Source of the DNA: Tenderia sp965602225
GTDB taxonomy: Bacteria; Pseudomonadota; Gammaproteobacteria; Tenderiales; Tenderiaceae
DNA: 64,000 nucleotides
Reading direction: 5' to 3'
Assembly (NCBI GenBank): GCA_965602225.1
Contig: CBFCYE010000008.1
Span: 1 to 64,000 of the forward strand
The notes beneath the pieces were generated by a model. That model did no database searches, was not told the origin of the DNA, and saw nothing but the letters and a program-made list of their open reading frames with translations. Shown piece after piece: positions 24,986 through 33,818 of this stretch (its first letter is position 1; each line of letters starts with the position of its first letter). A program made the translations under genes and the position numbers.

Positions 24986-26650
24986 TTAAGCCGAATCAGC
25001 GACGATCTGATTACGACCATCCTGCTTGGCCTTGTAGAGCATCTGGTCAGCGGCTTCACGCAACTCGCCAGCATCTTCAAACGGCGGCGCAACAGCAATC
25101 CCGCCGCTCAAGCAAACCTTAAATATCTTTCCAGCAGCATGATGCTCAAGCGCAGCAAAACTCTGACGCACCTCTTCCATCACCTCCACCGCGGCCTGCA
25201 AAGAGGTTTCAGGCATAATCACCGCAAACTCTTCACCGCCATAACGGCCAATGATATCCGTTCCACGCAGACGCTGTTTCAACAGCCGCGACAGGCTTTT
25301 GATAACCCGGTCACCAACTGCATGACCATAATTATCATTGACCTGTTTGAAATGATCGATATCGAGCATGGCATAGGCAAGCTGACCGCCATGCCGCACT
25401 GCCCTTGCCACCTCGTTATATAGATTCTCCATAATACGACGGTGATTTAGCAGACCTGTCAGACTGTCTTCCGACATACGCGAACGAAGATTGCGGTAAC
25501 GCTCGGCACGGATAGAAATCGAAGCAATCAAATCAGCTGACTTGATCGGTTTGGTAAGAAAATCATCCCCGCCCATGCTCAGCGCCTCAAGCTGGATATT
25601 CCGGTCAGTCTCGGCAGAAAGAAATACGATGGGTAAACCCAGGTAGTCCGGTTGCTGCCGAATCACTGAGGCCAGTTCGACACCATTGCAGTAAGGCATA
25701 TACATATCCATTAACACCAACTCGGGCGAAAACTCCTTGATGGCAGCCAGCACCTGACCAGCCTCAACAACAACCTCAGCTTCCATCCCGGCCTGGGCCA
25801 GCACACTGGAATAAAACAGCGCCTGCGGCTCAGAATCATCAACGACCAAAACTCGATAGGGACGAACCGCTTCCACCACGGCCAGCTGATCAACCATATC
25901 CAGCAGCGATTCAAAGACAAATGGCTTTTTGAAATAGGCACGCCCACCGACTCGAACCGCTTCCAGCCTGGCCTCAAAATCATCACGCGTAGAGATAAAC
26001 ACAACCGGGATAGGCTCAGCTCGCTTGCCATTAATCGAGCGAATCACATCAATACCCGCCAGCGCCCCCTCCACCATGACGATGTCAGCGATGATTATCG
26101 CCGGCGCTTGCCGTTCTACAGCCACCTTCAACTCCGATGGTGTCGCAAACACTTCTGCTCTGTAACCAAAATATTCAAGCTGGGCCGCCAACTGAATGCG
26201 GCACCCGGCCTCATCTTCAAGAATATAAACCGTCTTCCCTGCCTGCATATCCTTTGGCTGAGACTGGGACTCGTGCGCTACAGGCAGCTCAGGCTCAACA
26301 TAGGCATCCTCACCAGCCACCTGGATGGCAAGCCGAATCTCGTTCAGCAAACGCTCGACTTCAGCCAGATCCTTGGCCGACTCAGCCGAAACCAACTGTT
26401 TTTCGAGCATCCGCGCCACCTGGCTTAGCGCCTCGCAGCCAAAGGTCGCCCCTGCCCCGGTCAGGGAATGCGCCAGACGATGGAACTCGGCCAGCTCAGT
26501 CTCACCCCAGCCTAGCCTCCAGGCCGCCAGACCAGCCTCCAAAGCCGCTAGTCGTTGCGGTAACTGATCAATAAAATTCCGCCGCAAGGCCTCAAGCTGT
26601 ATTTTCAGTTTGTCTACATCCACGATCACGCAAACCCCACAAAAAAACAT
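24986..26650 (-). CDS. Hpt-REC-REC-GGDEF signalling protein (probable diguanylate cyclase)
   Basis: Cytoplasmic multidomain phosphorelay protein. The N-terminal Hpt domain has H61 in LAHSLTGAGATFG. A first receiver domain starts at TVYILEDEAG (about 136-255), and a second starts at RVLVVDDSEPQA with its acceptor Asp in LVLMDMYMPYCNG. The C-terminal GGDEF domain has an intact active site (RYGGEEF) and a preceding RGTD product-inhibition site. It should make cyclic di-GMP under phosphorelay control. The annotated ATG is at 26650, but a GTG at 26629 with GGGG upstream is equally plausible. It is separated from hslV by 90 bases and no cognate kinase is adjacent. Confidence 0.92.
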   Translation of the reverse strand: MFFCGVCVIVDVDKLKIQLEALRRNFIDQLPQRLAALEAGLAAWRLGWGETELAEFHRLAHSLTGAGATFGCEALSQVARMLEKQLVSAESAKDLAEVERLLNEIRLAIQVAGEDAYVEPELPVAHESQSQPKDMQAGKTVYILEDEAGCRIQLAAQLEYFGYRAEVFATPSELKVAVERQAPAIIIADIVMVEGALAGIDVIRSINGKRAEPIPVVFISTRDDFEARLEAVRVGGRAYFKKPFVFESLLDMVDQLAVVEAVRPYRVLVVDDSEPQALFYSSVLAQAGMEAEVVVEAGQVLAAIKEFSPELVLMDMYMPYCNGVELASVIRQQPDYLGLPIVFLSAETDRNIQLEALSMGGDDFLTKPIKSADLIASISIRAERYRNLRSRMSEDSLTGLLNHRRIMENLYNEVARAVRHGGQLAYAMLDIDHFKQVNDNYGHAVGDRVIKSLSRLLKQRLRGTDIIGRYGGEEFAVIMPETSLQAAVEVMEEVRQSFAALEHHAAGKIFKVCLSGGIAVAPPFEDAGELREAADQMLYKAKQDGRNQIVADSA

Positions 26651-26792
26651 TTTAAATCAATAATATATTACTGCACCCAAGTATCAACCCAAGCCACAGC
26701 TTTTCGAGCCCACAAAAAGCACATTAGAAGACTTTAATATAAAACTAAGCATGCCGATATATATAGTAGACAAGCTTGCGCGGGGAAAAGAC

Positions 26793-27863
26793 ATGATCAT
26801 CACCAACTCTCAAATTGGCCTGAGCAGCCAACACCAAAAAACCGAACACAGTGTCGAGCGCGAACGACTGCGTGTATGGATCGACAACCCCGGCCAGCCT
26901 GCTCGCCAACCGGCCACACAAGGCGCAGCCCGTTTCCGCACCGACCAAGCCGATATCTCCGCCAGGGCCCACGCCGCCCAACCAATCAAAAAAGCGGCCG
27001 AACTGGAAGAAGAAACCGCCCCCATTGCCGTAACCAAGCTACAGGCCCTGATCCAGATGATCGAACGCCTAACTGGCAAGAGGATCAAGTTCTTTGATCC
27101 AAAAGAAATGCACGACAAGAACAGGACTGAAACAAAAGACCTTGAAGCCCCAGCCAGGAGCGAACAACAAACACCACGCCGCGCTGGTTTCGGCATCGAA
27201 TACGATTTTTACAGCGCCCGCATCGAACAAGAACAGACCAGCTTTTCCGCCCAGGGTCTGGTCAAAACCGCCGACGGCAAAGAGATCAGCATCGCCATGG
27301 AGCTGAATATGAGCCGCCGTTTTATGGAAGAGCAAAGCATTAGCATCCGCGCCGGCGATGCCGCACAACGACTGAAAGACCCGCTGGTTCTGAATTTCAA
27401 CGGCAACGCCGCCGAGCTGAGCGAAACAAAATTCAGCTTCGATCTCGATGCCGATGGCCGTGAAGAACAGATCTCTTTGCTGGATTCAAACAGCGGCTTT
27501 CTTGCCCTGGACAAAAACATGGATGGCAGCATTAATGATGGCACCGAGTTATTCGGCGCCCAATCGGGCAACGGCTTTGCCGATCTAGCCGCCTATGATG
27601 AAGACGGCAATCAATGGATAGATGAGGCCGACCCCATCTATTCCAAACTGCGCATCTGGAGCCGCGACGCTGATGGCAACGAGCAGTTGTTTGCCCTGGG
27701 CCAGAAAGATGTCGGCGCCATCTATCTCGGCAACGTCAGCACCGCCTTTGACCTAACCCAAAACAGCGATAATGCACTGCTTGGCCAAATCGCCAGCACC
27801 GGTCTGTTTCTGAAAGAGAGTGGTGGCGCGGGCACAGCGCAACAACTCAATCTGGTTGTCTGA
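26793..27863 (+). CDS. Protein with EF-hand-like calcium loops, function unknown
   Basis: A 356-residue protein with a polar, low-complexity N-terminal third and a calcium-loop-rich C-terminal half. Loops FDLDADGREEQISL, DKNMDGSINDGTELFG, DEDGNQWIDEADPIYS and SRDADGNEQLFALG follow the DxDxDG pattern of EF-hand or dockerin-like sites. No signal peptide is seen. Similar proteins in marine Gammaproteobacteria are annotated only as hypothetical. The frame opens at 26751, but GGGGAAAAG at 26780-26788 supports the ATG at 26793. It is divergent from the Hpt-REC-GGDEF gene and shares its 142-base upstream region, so shared regulation is possible. Confidence 0.78.
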   Translation: MIITNSQIGLSSQHQKTEHSVERERLRVWIDNPGQPARQPATQGAARFRTDQADISARAHAAQPIKKAAELEEETAPIAVTKLQALIQMIERLTGKRIKFFDPKEMHDKNRTETKDLEAPARSEQQTPRRAGFGIEYDFYSARIEQEQTSFSAQGLVKTADGKEISIAMELNMSRRFMEEQSISIRAGDAAQRLKDPLVLNFNGNAAELSETKFSFDLDADGREEQISLLDSNSGFLALDKNMDGSINDGTELFGAQSGNGFADLAAYDEDGNQWIDEADPIYSKLRIWSRDADGNEQLFALGQKDVGAIYLGNVSTAFDLTQNSDNALLGQIASTGLFLKESGGAGTAQQLNLVV

Positions 27864-28204
27864 ATATGAGGGGCCCGCTGTGCATTTATAGACCTCATCG
27901 CTACAAGCTATATGCTCCTGCAGCATTTAGGCCTGCAACAGCCTTCACTCTATAATTCCGCCCCACACTCCCTTACAATCAAAAACGCCACCATCTGCAC
28001 GATAGGCCTGGAATTAGCAACAGGCTTCATTTGAATGATCAACCCAGCCACTCAGGCAACAAACACTAAAAAAATCAACACCTAACAACATATTGCCCGG
28101 CGCAATTAACACGACTGTTAAGCCATATTTCAAAGCAAGGCTAGCGACAATCCCCACAAAGCCCTATTATGAAAAAACCAACAATAAATGAAGGAGAGAA
28201 CTCG
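27864..28204. other. Intergenic region before the HPF-like gene
   Basis: No gene or clear terminator is seen. A small palindrome TTAACA-CGAC-TGTTAA lies at 28106-28121 and could be an operator. An ATG-led extension of the downstream frame (28169) overlaps a TATTAT element, so that stretch is more likely promoter than coding. Confidence 0.5.
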
Positions 28205-28750
28205 ATGCAATTGCCTCTGCAAATCACATTTCGCCACATGGACAAATCAGAAGCCATGGAGACAGCGATTCGCAAACGAGCAGCCCAGTTGGAACAATTT
28301 CATGATCACATCATAAGTTGCCGTGTGGTGATCGAGCCACAGAATCATCACAAACACAAAGGCAATCTGTTCGCTATTCATATCGACCTCAAAACCCCGG
28401 GCAAGGAGATCGTGGTCAGCCGCAACTCAGACCTACACCAGGCCAACGAAGACGCCTATGTCGCCGTACGCGATGCCTTTGACGCCACCCGCCGCCAACT
28501 GGAAGATCATCACCGCCGCGAAAGAGGCAAGGTCAAAACCCATGAGGCACCACCACTTGGCACCATCAGTATGCTGGTACCGGAGGAAAACTACGGCCGC
28601 ATCGAAACACCGCTGGGCCGCGACATCTACTTTCATCGCAATAGCATCACTAACGGCAAATTTGATGATTTGGAAGTCGGCACTGCTGTTCGCTTTAGTG
28701 AAGAAGATGGTGATGAAGGCCCACAGGCCAGCAATGTCAGCCTGATCTAG
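28205..28750 (+). CDS. Ribosome hibernation (HPF/RaiA) domain fused to a cold-shock domain
   Basis: Residues 1-100 form an HPF/RaiA (S30AE) domain: MQLPLQITFRHMDKSEAMET, SCRVVIEPQNHHKHKGNLF and VSRNSDLHQANEDAYVAVRD. This domain binds the 30S decoding region and inactivates ribosomes. Residues about 118-180 form a cold-shock-type OB fold (GTISMLVPEENYGRIETP, DIYFHRNSI, VGTAVRFSEEDGDEGPQASNV). The long-HPF dimerisation tail is absent and replaced by this RNA-binding module. GGAGAG precedes the ATG at 28205; the longer frame from 28169 lacks a ribosome site. It is not next to rpoN, the usual place of hpf. Confidence 0.88.
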   Translation: MQLPLQITFRHMDKSEAMETAIRKRAAQLEQFHDHIISCRVVIEPQNHHKHKGNLFAIHIDLKTPGKEIVVSRNSDLHQANEDAYVAVRDAFDATRRQLEDHHRRERGKVKTHEAPPLGTISMLVPEENYGRIETPLGRDIYFHRNSITNGKFDDLEVGTAVRFSEEDGDEGPQASNVSLI

Positions 28751-28756
28751 CCGCCT

Positions 28757-28785
28757 GGCTGAGCACCAACCAATGGTGCTCAGCC
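28757..28785. terminator. Hairpin between convergent genes
   Basis: A perfect 12-bp stem (28757-28768 with 28774-28785, loop ACCAA) lies between the HPF-like gene and the convergent protease gene. It lacks a T tract, so termination efficiency is uncertain in either direction. Confidence 0.6.
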
Positions 28786-28797
28786 AACTCAGCTACG

Positions 28798-30156
28798 CTA
28801 CAACAATACAAACAGGGCGCGATTGCCGCGCCGGATATTCAACAACACCTTATCGAGAGAACGTTTTAGCGCGGCCTCCATTTGAGCGCGACTGGCCACC
28901 GCCTGGCGATTGACCGAAATAACGACATCACCCTTTCTCAGCCCTGCCCGCCAGGTGTAACTACCAGGCACAACCTCGTGGATCAGTAAACCGTTCAACT
29001 TGCCGTAAAGAGGTGAGTCTTCACCGATATCGCCCAGCACCAGACCATCCAGACGTTTGTGCAGCTTCCGCCCTTCAAACTGCTGTTGCACTGGGGCATC
29101 GACCTTGGCACTGACAAGACGCTGCTTGCCATCACGAATAATCTTTAGCTCGACATCGGCACCGGCACGCAACACACCAAGACTATTGCGTAGATCGGCA
29201 GTGTCCTCCACCTCGCGATCATTAACACTAATCACTACATCGCCAACACGCAGACCGGCTCGATCAGCCGCAGCGCCAGGCTCAACACTGGAGATCAGCA
29301 CCCCTTTATTGAAATCCAGAGCAAAGGCCTGGGCCAATGCCGGGTTGAGCGTCTGACCGGAAACCCCAAGACGGCCACGGCGAATCTCGCCATATACCAC
29401 CAGCTGCTCCATCAGCTCACGCGCCATATTCGAAGGAATGGCAAAGCCGATACCAACATTGCCACCACCAGGGGCGACGATGGCGGTGTTAATGCCAACC
29501 AGCTCACCACGCAGGTTAACCAAGGCGCCGCCCGAATTACCAGGATTGATGGAGGCGTCGGTCTGGATAAAGTCTTCATATCCTTCAATACCCAGACCAC
29601 TACGCCCCAGGGCGCTGACAATACCCGACGTCACTGTCTGCCCCAGGCCAAAGGGATTACCGATGGCAACAACAAAATCGCCCACCTTGAGACTGTCGGA
29701 ATCCGCCATTTCCAGAGCAACCAGCCCCTCTGCCGGTATCTGGATCACAGCCACGTCGGCCTCGGGATCAGCCCCAACCAGCTCCGCTTCCAGAATCCGG
29801 CCATCACGCAGATGAACACTGATCTGCTGGGCCTTGGCGATGACATGATTATTGGTCAACACATAACCGTTCTCAGCATCGATAATCACCCCTGAGCCCA
29901 GACTCTGATTACGCTGCTGGCGCGGCTTGCTCTCGGGCAAACCAAAAAAACGGCGGAAAAATGGATCCTTCAGCAGCGGGTTATCATGCTCGGCAAGAAT
30001 GCCTTGAGTGGAAATATTGACCACTGCCGGCGTCACAACTTCCAGCATCGGCGCCAAGGTCGGCAAGACCTGCCCCTGACTATCACTGGCAGGCAAAGTC
30101 GCCTGAGCTACGGACACAAACCAAACCCCCACCAACATTACCAATAGCCGTTTCAT
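28798..30156 (-). CDS. degQ: Periplasmic serine protease/chaperone, DegQ/DegP (HtrA) family
   Basis: Do-like protease that degrades or refolds misfolded envelope proteins. The signal peptide ends at SVAQA. The catalytic triad is H104 in NNHVIA, D134 in PEADVAVI and S208 in INPGNSGGA. Two PDZ domains follow (GRLGVSGQTLNPALAQAF from about residue 260; the second from about 365). With two PDZ domains and a short LA loop (HDNPLLKDPFFRRFFG), it is closer to DegQ than to DegS. The length is 452 residues. It is divergent from nrdJ across a 486-base gap. No RpoE-type promoter was securely identified. Confidence 0.93.
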   Translation of the reverse strand: MKRLLVMLVGVWFVSVAQATLPASDSQGQVLPTLAPMLEVVTPAVVNISTQGILAEHDNPLLKDPFFRRFFGLPESKPRQQRNQSLGSGVIIDAENGYVLTNNHVIAKAQQISVHLRDGRILEAELVGADPEADVAVIQIPAEGLVALEMADSDSLKVGDFVVAIGNPFGLGQTVTSGIVSALGRSGLGIEGYEDFIQTDASINPGNSGGALVNLRGELVGINTAIVAPGGGNVGIGFAIPSNMARELMEQLVVYGEIRRGRLGVSGQTLNPALAQAFALDFNKGVLISSVEPGAAADRAGLRVGDVVISVNDREVEDTADLRNSLGVLRAGADVELKIIRDGKQRLVSAKVDAPVQQQFEGRKLHKRLDGLVLGDIGEDSPLYGKLNGLLIHEVVPGSYTWRAGLRKGDVVISVNRQAVASRAQMEAALKRSLDKVLLNIRRGNRALFVLL

Positions 30157-30292
30157 TAATACTCCTCATCATTCTGCTCAAGATTTATCTAATCAACATC
30201 ATAACCGGAAACAGTAGACACCAGAGATTGTGGCTCTATCCCCTCTTTTCAATATATGGGTGTGCCAACCAAGCCAAACGTCAAAGTTTTAC

Positions 30293-30397
30293 TTATCCAC
30301 AGCCCTGACAATAATCATCACTTCGTAAGCCCTTGATATACGTAGAATTGAGAAAACAAGAACCACTATATATTGTGGTAAGGCTTTTTTATCCACA
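30293..30397 (+). promoter_or_regulatory. Two consensus DnaA boxes upstream of nrdJ
   Basis: Exact TTATCCACA nonamers occur at 30293-30301 and 30389-30397, both on the plus strand. Ribonucleotide reductase genes are controlled by DnaA in E. coli (nrdAB), so the pair is a plausible control site. Together with the NrdR boxes it fills most of the 486-base gap (30157-30642) between degQ and nrdJ; I see no gene in this gap. Confidence 0.6.
30362..30379. promoter_or_regulatory. NrdR box (distal)
   Basis: ACCACTATATATTGTGGT has a core that fits the NrdR core CWATATATWG exactly and flanks that are symmetric. It lies about 165 bases before the proximal box and between the two DnaA boxes. Confidence 0.65.
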
Positions 30398-30490
30398 GGC
30401 TATCCAGAGATTCATTCACCTTGATAAAAATCAAATAACCGAGCCAATACATTGTTTTTTAACGTCTTTAACGAATTCCCACAAAACTGG

Positions 30491-30540
30491 TTGACAATAC
30501 ATCATATAGAGCTAAAATCTTTTACTAACACAACATCTTG
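30491..30540 (+). promoter_or_regulatory. nrdJ promoter overlapped by a proximal NrdR box pair
   Basis: TTGACA (30491-30496), 16 bases, then TAAAAT (30513-30518) makes a good sigma-70 promoter. CATCATATAG (30500-30509) and CAACATCTTG (30531-30540) each approximate the NrdR core; the first has one mismatch at a core position, the second fits with two lower-weight changes. They are 31 bases apart, the usual spacing for paired NrdR boxes. The first lies in the spacer and the second just after the start site, an arrangement that would block transcription when NrdR binds. Confidence 0.6.
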
Positions 30541-30642
30541 TGGTTTGGCCTTGGGGAGACATACAAGCCATATTAGCAGTATCAAACCAATCAAGATGAC
30601 CAATAATTAGAAAGCAACCACAACCATAGGGGACAACACTGC

Positions 30643-32796
30643 ATGAAGGGCGCTCACTTGAAAGCCGTTTCTATCAATCCTACTGAAATCGCATTCCAGG
30701 ATGCCTCTATGGACATCTGGGACAAAAAGTATCGCCTCAAAGCCAAAGATGGCTCACTGGTCGACACAGACATCGATGCCACCTACCAGCGTGTCGCCAA
30801 GGCACTGGCTGAGGTCGAGCTGGATAAAGACAAGCAGAGCGAATGGAATGAAAAGTTCCTCTGGGCCCTGCGTCACGGTGCCATCCCTGCTGGCCGCATC
30901 ATCTCCAACGCCGGCGCTCTGGAACACAAACCCGCCACCTCAACCATCAACTGCACCGTCTCCGGCACGGTGACCGACTCGATGGACGACATCCTCGGCA
31001 AGGTGCATGAAGCAGGCCTGACCCTAAAGGCTGGTTGCGGCATCGGCTATGAATTCTCAACCCTGCGCCCCAAGGGCGCCTATGTCTCTGGCGCCGGCGC
31101 CTACACCTCTGGGCCGCTGTCGTTCATGGATATCTACGACAAGATGTGTTTCACCGTCTCATCTGCCGGTGGCCGCCGTGGCGCCCAGATGGCGACCTTC
31201 GATGTCAGCCATCCTGATGTGCTCGACTTCATCAAGGCCAAACGTGAAGACGGCCGCCTGCGCCAGTTCAACCTGTCCCTGCTGGTCACCCAGGAGTTCA
31301 TGGAAGCGGTCAAAAATGATGCGCAATGGCCACTGTGCTTTCCGGTCACTGAAAAAGAGGTGGAACTAGACAAGCTCGACCTCAACGATCCAGAGCAAAT
31401 CATCTGGCGCGACTGGCCAGTCAAAAACACCTACGTCACCAACGATGTCGAACTGGTGGCCTGCAAGATCTACAAAACCATTCGCGCCCGCCGCTTGTGG
31501 GATTTGATCATGGCATCGACCTATGACTTTGCCGAACCCGGCTTCATCCTGATCGACAAGGTCAACGAGATGAACAACAACTGGTTCAGCGAGAATGTCC
31601 GCGCCACCAACCCTTGTGGTGAACAGCCACTACCACCCTATGGTTCCTGCCTGCTGGGCTCGGTCAATCTGACCCGCTTTGTCCGTGATCCGTTCACCGA
31701 CAAGGCCAATTTCGACTGGGAAGAGTTCCGCAAGGTCGTCGCCGTATTCACCCGCATGCTCGATAACGTGGTTGAGATCAACGGCCTGCCACTGCAGGGG
31801 CAGCGCGATGAGATCATGAGCAAGCGTCGCCACGGCATGGGTTATCTCGGCCTTGGCTCCACCATCACCATGTTGCAGATGCAATATGGCAATAAAGAAT
31901 CCTTGCAATTCGCCGAGCGAGTCACCCGCGAACTGGCCCTGGAAGGCTGGCGCGCCGCGCTGGATCTGTCCAAAGAAAAAGGCCCGGCACCGATCATGGA
32001 GCAGGATTTCGAAGTCACTGCCGACATGCTGCGCAAGCGCCCAGAAATGAAACAAGACGGCTTCAAACTTGGCGACAAGCTTAAAGGCAAGGTTTTACAT
32101 GCCAAGTACAGCCACTACATGCAACGCGTTGCCGAGGTCGACCCTGATCTGGTGGATGAACTAGCCAAAACCGGCGCCCGTTTTACCCACCACAGCTCAA
32201 TCGCACCGACTGGCACCATCTCGCTGAGCCTGGCCAACAACGCCAGCAACGGCATTGAACCCAGCTTTGCCCACCAGTATTCACGTAACGTGATCCGTGA
32301 AGGCAAGAAGAGCAAAGAGAAGGTCGACGTCTACTCGTATGAGCTGCTGGCCTATCGTGAACTGGTCAACAAAAACGCCTCCGCCTATGCTGAAGACGAG
32401 GCCAACAAACTACCGGATTATTTCATCACCGCAGATCACATCACGCCTAAGGCCCACGTTGACATCCAGGCGGCAGCACAGAAGTGGATAGACTCATCCA
32501 TCTCCAAAACTGCCAACGTACCGACCGATTTCGCCTATGACGAATTCAAGGATATCTATCTGTACGCCTACGAACAGGGTCTGAAGGGTTGCACCACATT
32601 CCGTTTCAATCCAGAAGCCTTCCAGGGCGTACTGGTGAAAGACGAAGATCTGGCCAACACCACCTACATGTTCACACTGGAAGACGGTTCGGTGGTTGAA
32701 CTGAAGGGTAACGAAGAGATCGAATATGACGGCGAGACCCATAGCGCAGCCAACCTCTACGACGCCCTCAAAGAAGGCTACTACGGCAAACTCTAA
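30643..32796 (+). CDS. nrdJa: B12-dependent class II ribonucleotide reductase, catalytic part NrdJa
   Basis: Reduces ribonucleotides using adenosylcobalamin instead of a diiron or glycyl radical, and therefore works with or without oxygen. The ten-stranded barrel is complete: C104 in STINCTVSGT (redox pair), GCGIGYEFSTLRP, N323 to E327 in NPCGEQPLPPYGSC (radical cysteine C325 with Asn and Glu), HGMGYLGLG and APTGTISL. At 717 residues it lacks the C-terminal redox and zinc tail, which lies in the next gene, as in the split NrdJab of Pseudomonas aeruginosa. Control by NrdR and DnaA is suggested upstream. No cobalamin riboswitch was recognised. Confidence 0.95.
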   Translation: MKGAHLKAVSINPTEIAFQDASMDIWDKKYRLKAKDGSLVDTDIDATYQRVAKALAEVELDKDKQSEWNEKFLWALRHGAIPAGRIISNAGALEHKPATSTINCTVSGTVTDSMDDILGKVHEAGLTLKAGCGIGYEFSTLRPKGAYVSGAGAYTSGPLSFMDIYDKMCFTVSSAGGRRGAQMATFDVSHPDVLDFIKAKREDGRLRQFNLSLLVTQEFMEAVKNDAQWPLCFPVTEKEVELDKLDLNDPEQIIWRDWPVKNTYVTNDVELVACKIYKTIRARRLWDLIMASTYDFAEPGFILIDKVNEMNNNWFSENVRATNPCGEQPLPPYGSCLLGSVNLTRFVRDPFTDKANFDWEEFRKVVAVFTRMLDNVVEINGLPLQGQRDEIMSKRRHGMGYLGLGSTITMLQMQYGNKESLQFAERVTRELALEGWRAALDLSKEKGPAPIMEQDFEVTADMLRKRPEMKQDGFKLGDKLKGKVLHAKYSHYMQRVAEVDPDLVDELAKTGARFTHHSSIAPTGTISLSLANNASNGIEPSFAHQYSRNVIREGKKSKEKVDVYSYELLAYRELVNKNASAYAEDEANKLPDYFITADHITPKAHVDIQAAAQKWIDSSISKTANVPTDFAYDEFKDIYLYAYEQGLKGCTTFRFNPEAFQGVLVKDEDLANTTYMFTLEDGSVVELKGNEEIEYDGETHSAANLYDALKEGYYGKL

Positions 32797-32825
32797 GGCC
32801 GCAGACGAATTAAGGAGCAACAGAT

Positions 32826-33521
32826 ATGACAACTAAAATTAGCAAAAAGATTACCGGCTTCAGCGTCGCCAAACCCGACGCGGCACCAGCCGATGAAATC
32901 AAAAAAGAAGCGGCACCTGAATCCAATGTGGTTCAAATGCATGAAAAGGTCGAACGCCCAGAGATGCTGATCGGCTCGACCTACAAGGTCAAAACACCGC
33001 TGTCCGAGCATTCACTCTATGTCACCATCAACGACATCATTCTGAATCCGGCCACTGAGCACGAACTGCGCCGGCCATTCGAGATCTTCATCAACTCGAA
33101 GAACATGGATCACTTCCAGTGGATTGTCGCCCTAACGCGCATCATCTCGGCAGTTTTCCGCAAGGGTGGCGATGTCACCTTTCTGGTCGACGAGATGCGT
33201 TCAGTGTTTGACCCGCGTGGCGGTTACTTCAAGAGGGGCGGCAAGTTCATGCCCTCGCTGGTAGCCGAAATCGGCGACGCCATCGAGTCACACCTGCGCA
33301 TGATCGGTATGCTCAAGGACGATGGCCTGGATGAACACCAGCAAAAACTGGTTGATGAAAAGAGAAAGCAATTTGATGCCAGCCTCAAGAGCGCTGAAGC
33401 AGAGGAACCAAGCGCCTTCCCGGACGGCGCCCAGCTCTGCATGAAGTGCAACACCAAAGCCATGATAAAAATGGACGGCTGCATGACCTGCCTGAACTGC
33501 GGCGACTCCAAGTGTGGCTAG
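32826..33521 (+). CDS. nrdJb: Class II ribonucleotide reductase C-terminal part NrdJb
   Basis: Second chain of the split reductase, 231 residues, 29 bases after nrdJa with AAGGAG before its ATG. A variable N-terminal linker (Ala/Glu-rich) leads to a TSCPD-type domain (LYVTINDIILNPATEHELRRPFEIFINS and HFQWIVALTRIISAVFRKGGDV). The C-terminal zinc ribbon is CMKC and CMTCLNCGDSKCG, which contains the cysteines that re-reduce the active site. In one-piece class II enzymes these elements are part of the catalytic chain. It is inactive without NrdJa. Confidence 0.93.
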   Translation: MTTKISKKITGFSVAKPDAAPADEIKKEAAPESNVVQMHEKVERPEMLIGSTYKVKTPLSEHSLYVTINDIILNPATEHELRRPFEIFINSKNMDHFQWIVALTRIISAVFRKGGDVTFLVDEMRSVFDPRGGYFKRGGKFMPSLVAEIGDAIESHLRMIGMLKDDGLDEHQQKLVDEKRKQFDASLKSAEAEEPSAFPDGAQLCMKCNTKAMIKMDGCMTCLNCGDSKCG

Positions 33522-33578
33522 ACAAAGGGCAATAAGGGGCCGACCCGGCAAAACCCAACAACACAGAAGGGGATCAAC

Positions 33579-33818
33579 TTGGCGGCTCATCCAAAACAAA
33601 ACATCGGTGACTGGTACATCAATGCCGACGGCCAGTTCGTCAGAATCTGGGGCCTTGCCTATGAAAAGGACCGGCTAGATCGAGTCATCATTCAACAACT
33701 AAGCGGCAAGCGCTACCACGTCGACTTGAATGACTGGCATCTGCTTGATCTGGTGCGCTACCCAATGCCCGACTTGCAGGGTAGCGCCATAAAAAGTTTA
33801 TCGACGCCACATTCTTAA
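33579..33818 (+). CDS. Small protein downstream of nrdJb
   Basis: No family recognised. It has 79 residues and starts at TTG 33579, preceded by GAAGGGGA at a good distance. Short aromatic strands are visible: IGDWYINADGQFVRIWGLAYEK, VIIQQLSGKRYHVDLNDWHLL. There is no signal peptide. It lies 57 bases after nrdJb on the same strand and its last 21 bases overlap the convergent protease gene. The good ribosome site and gene order suggest that it is a real third gene of the nrdJ operon; its role is unknown. Confidence 0.6.
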   Translation: MAAHPKQNIGDWYINADGQFVRIWGLAYEKDRLDRVIIQQLSGKRYHVDLNDWHLLDLVRYPMPDLQGSAIKSLSTPHS

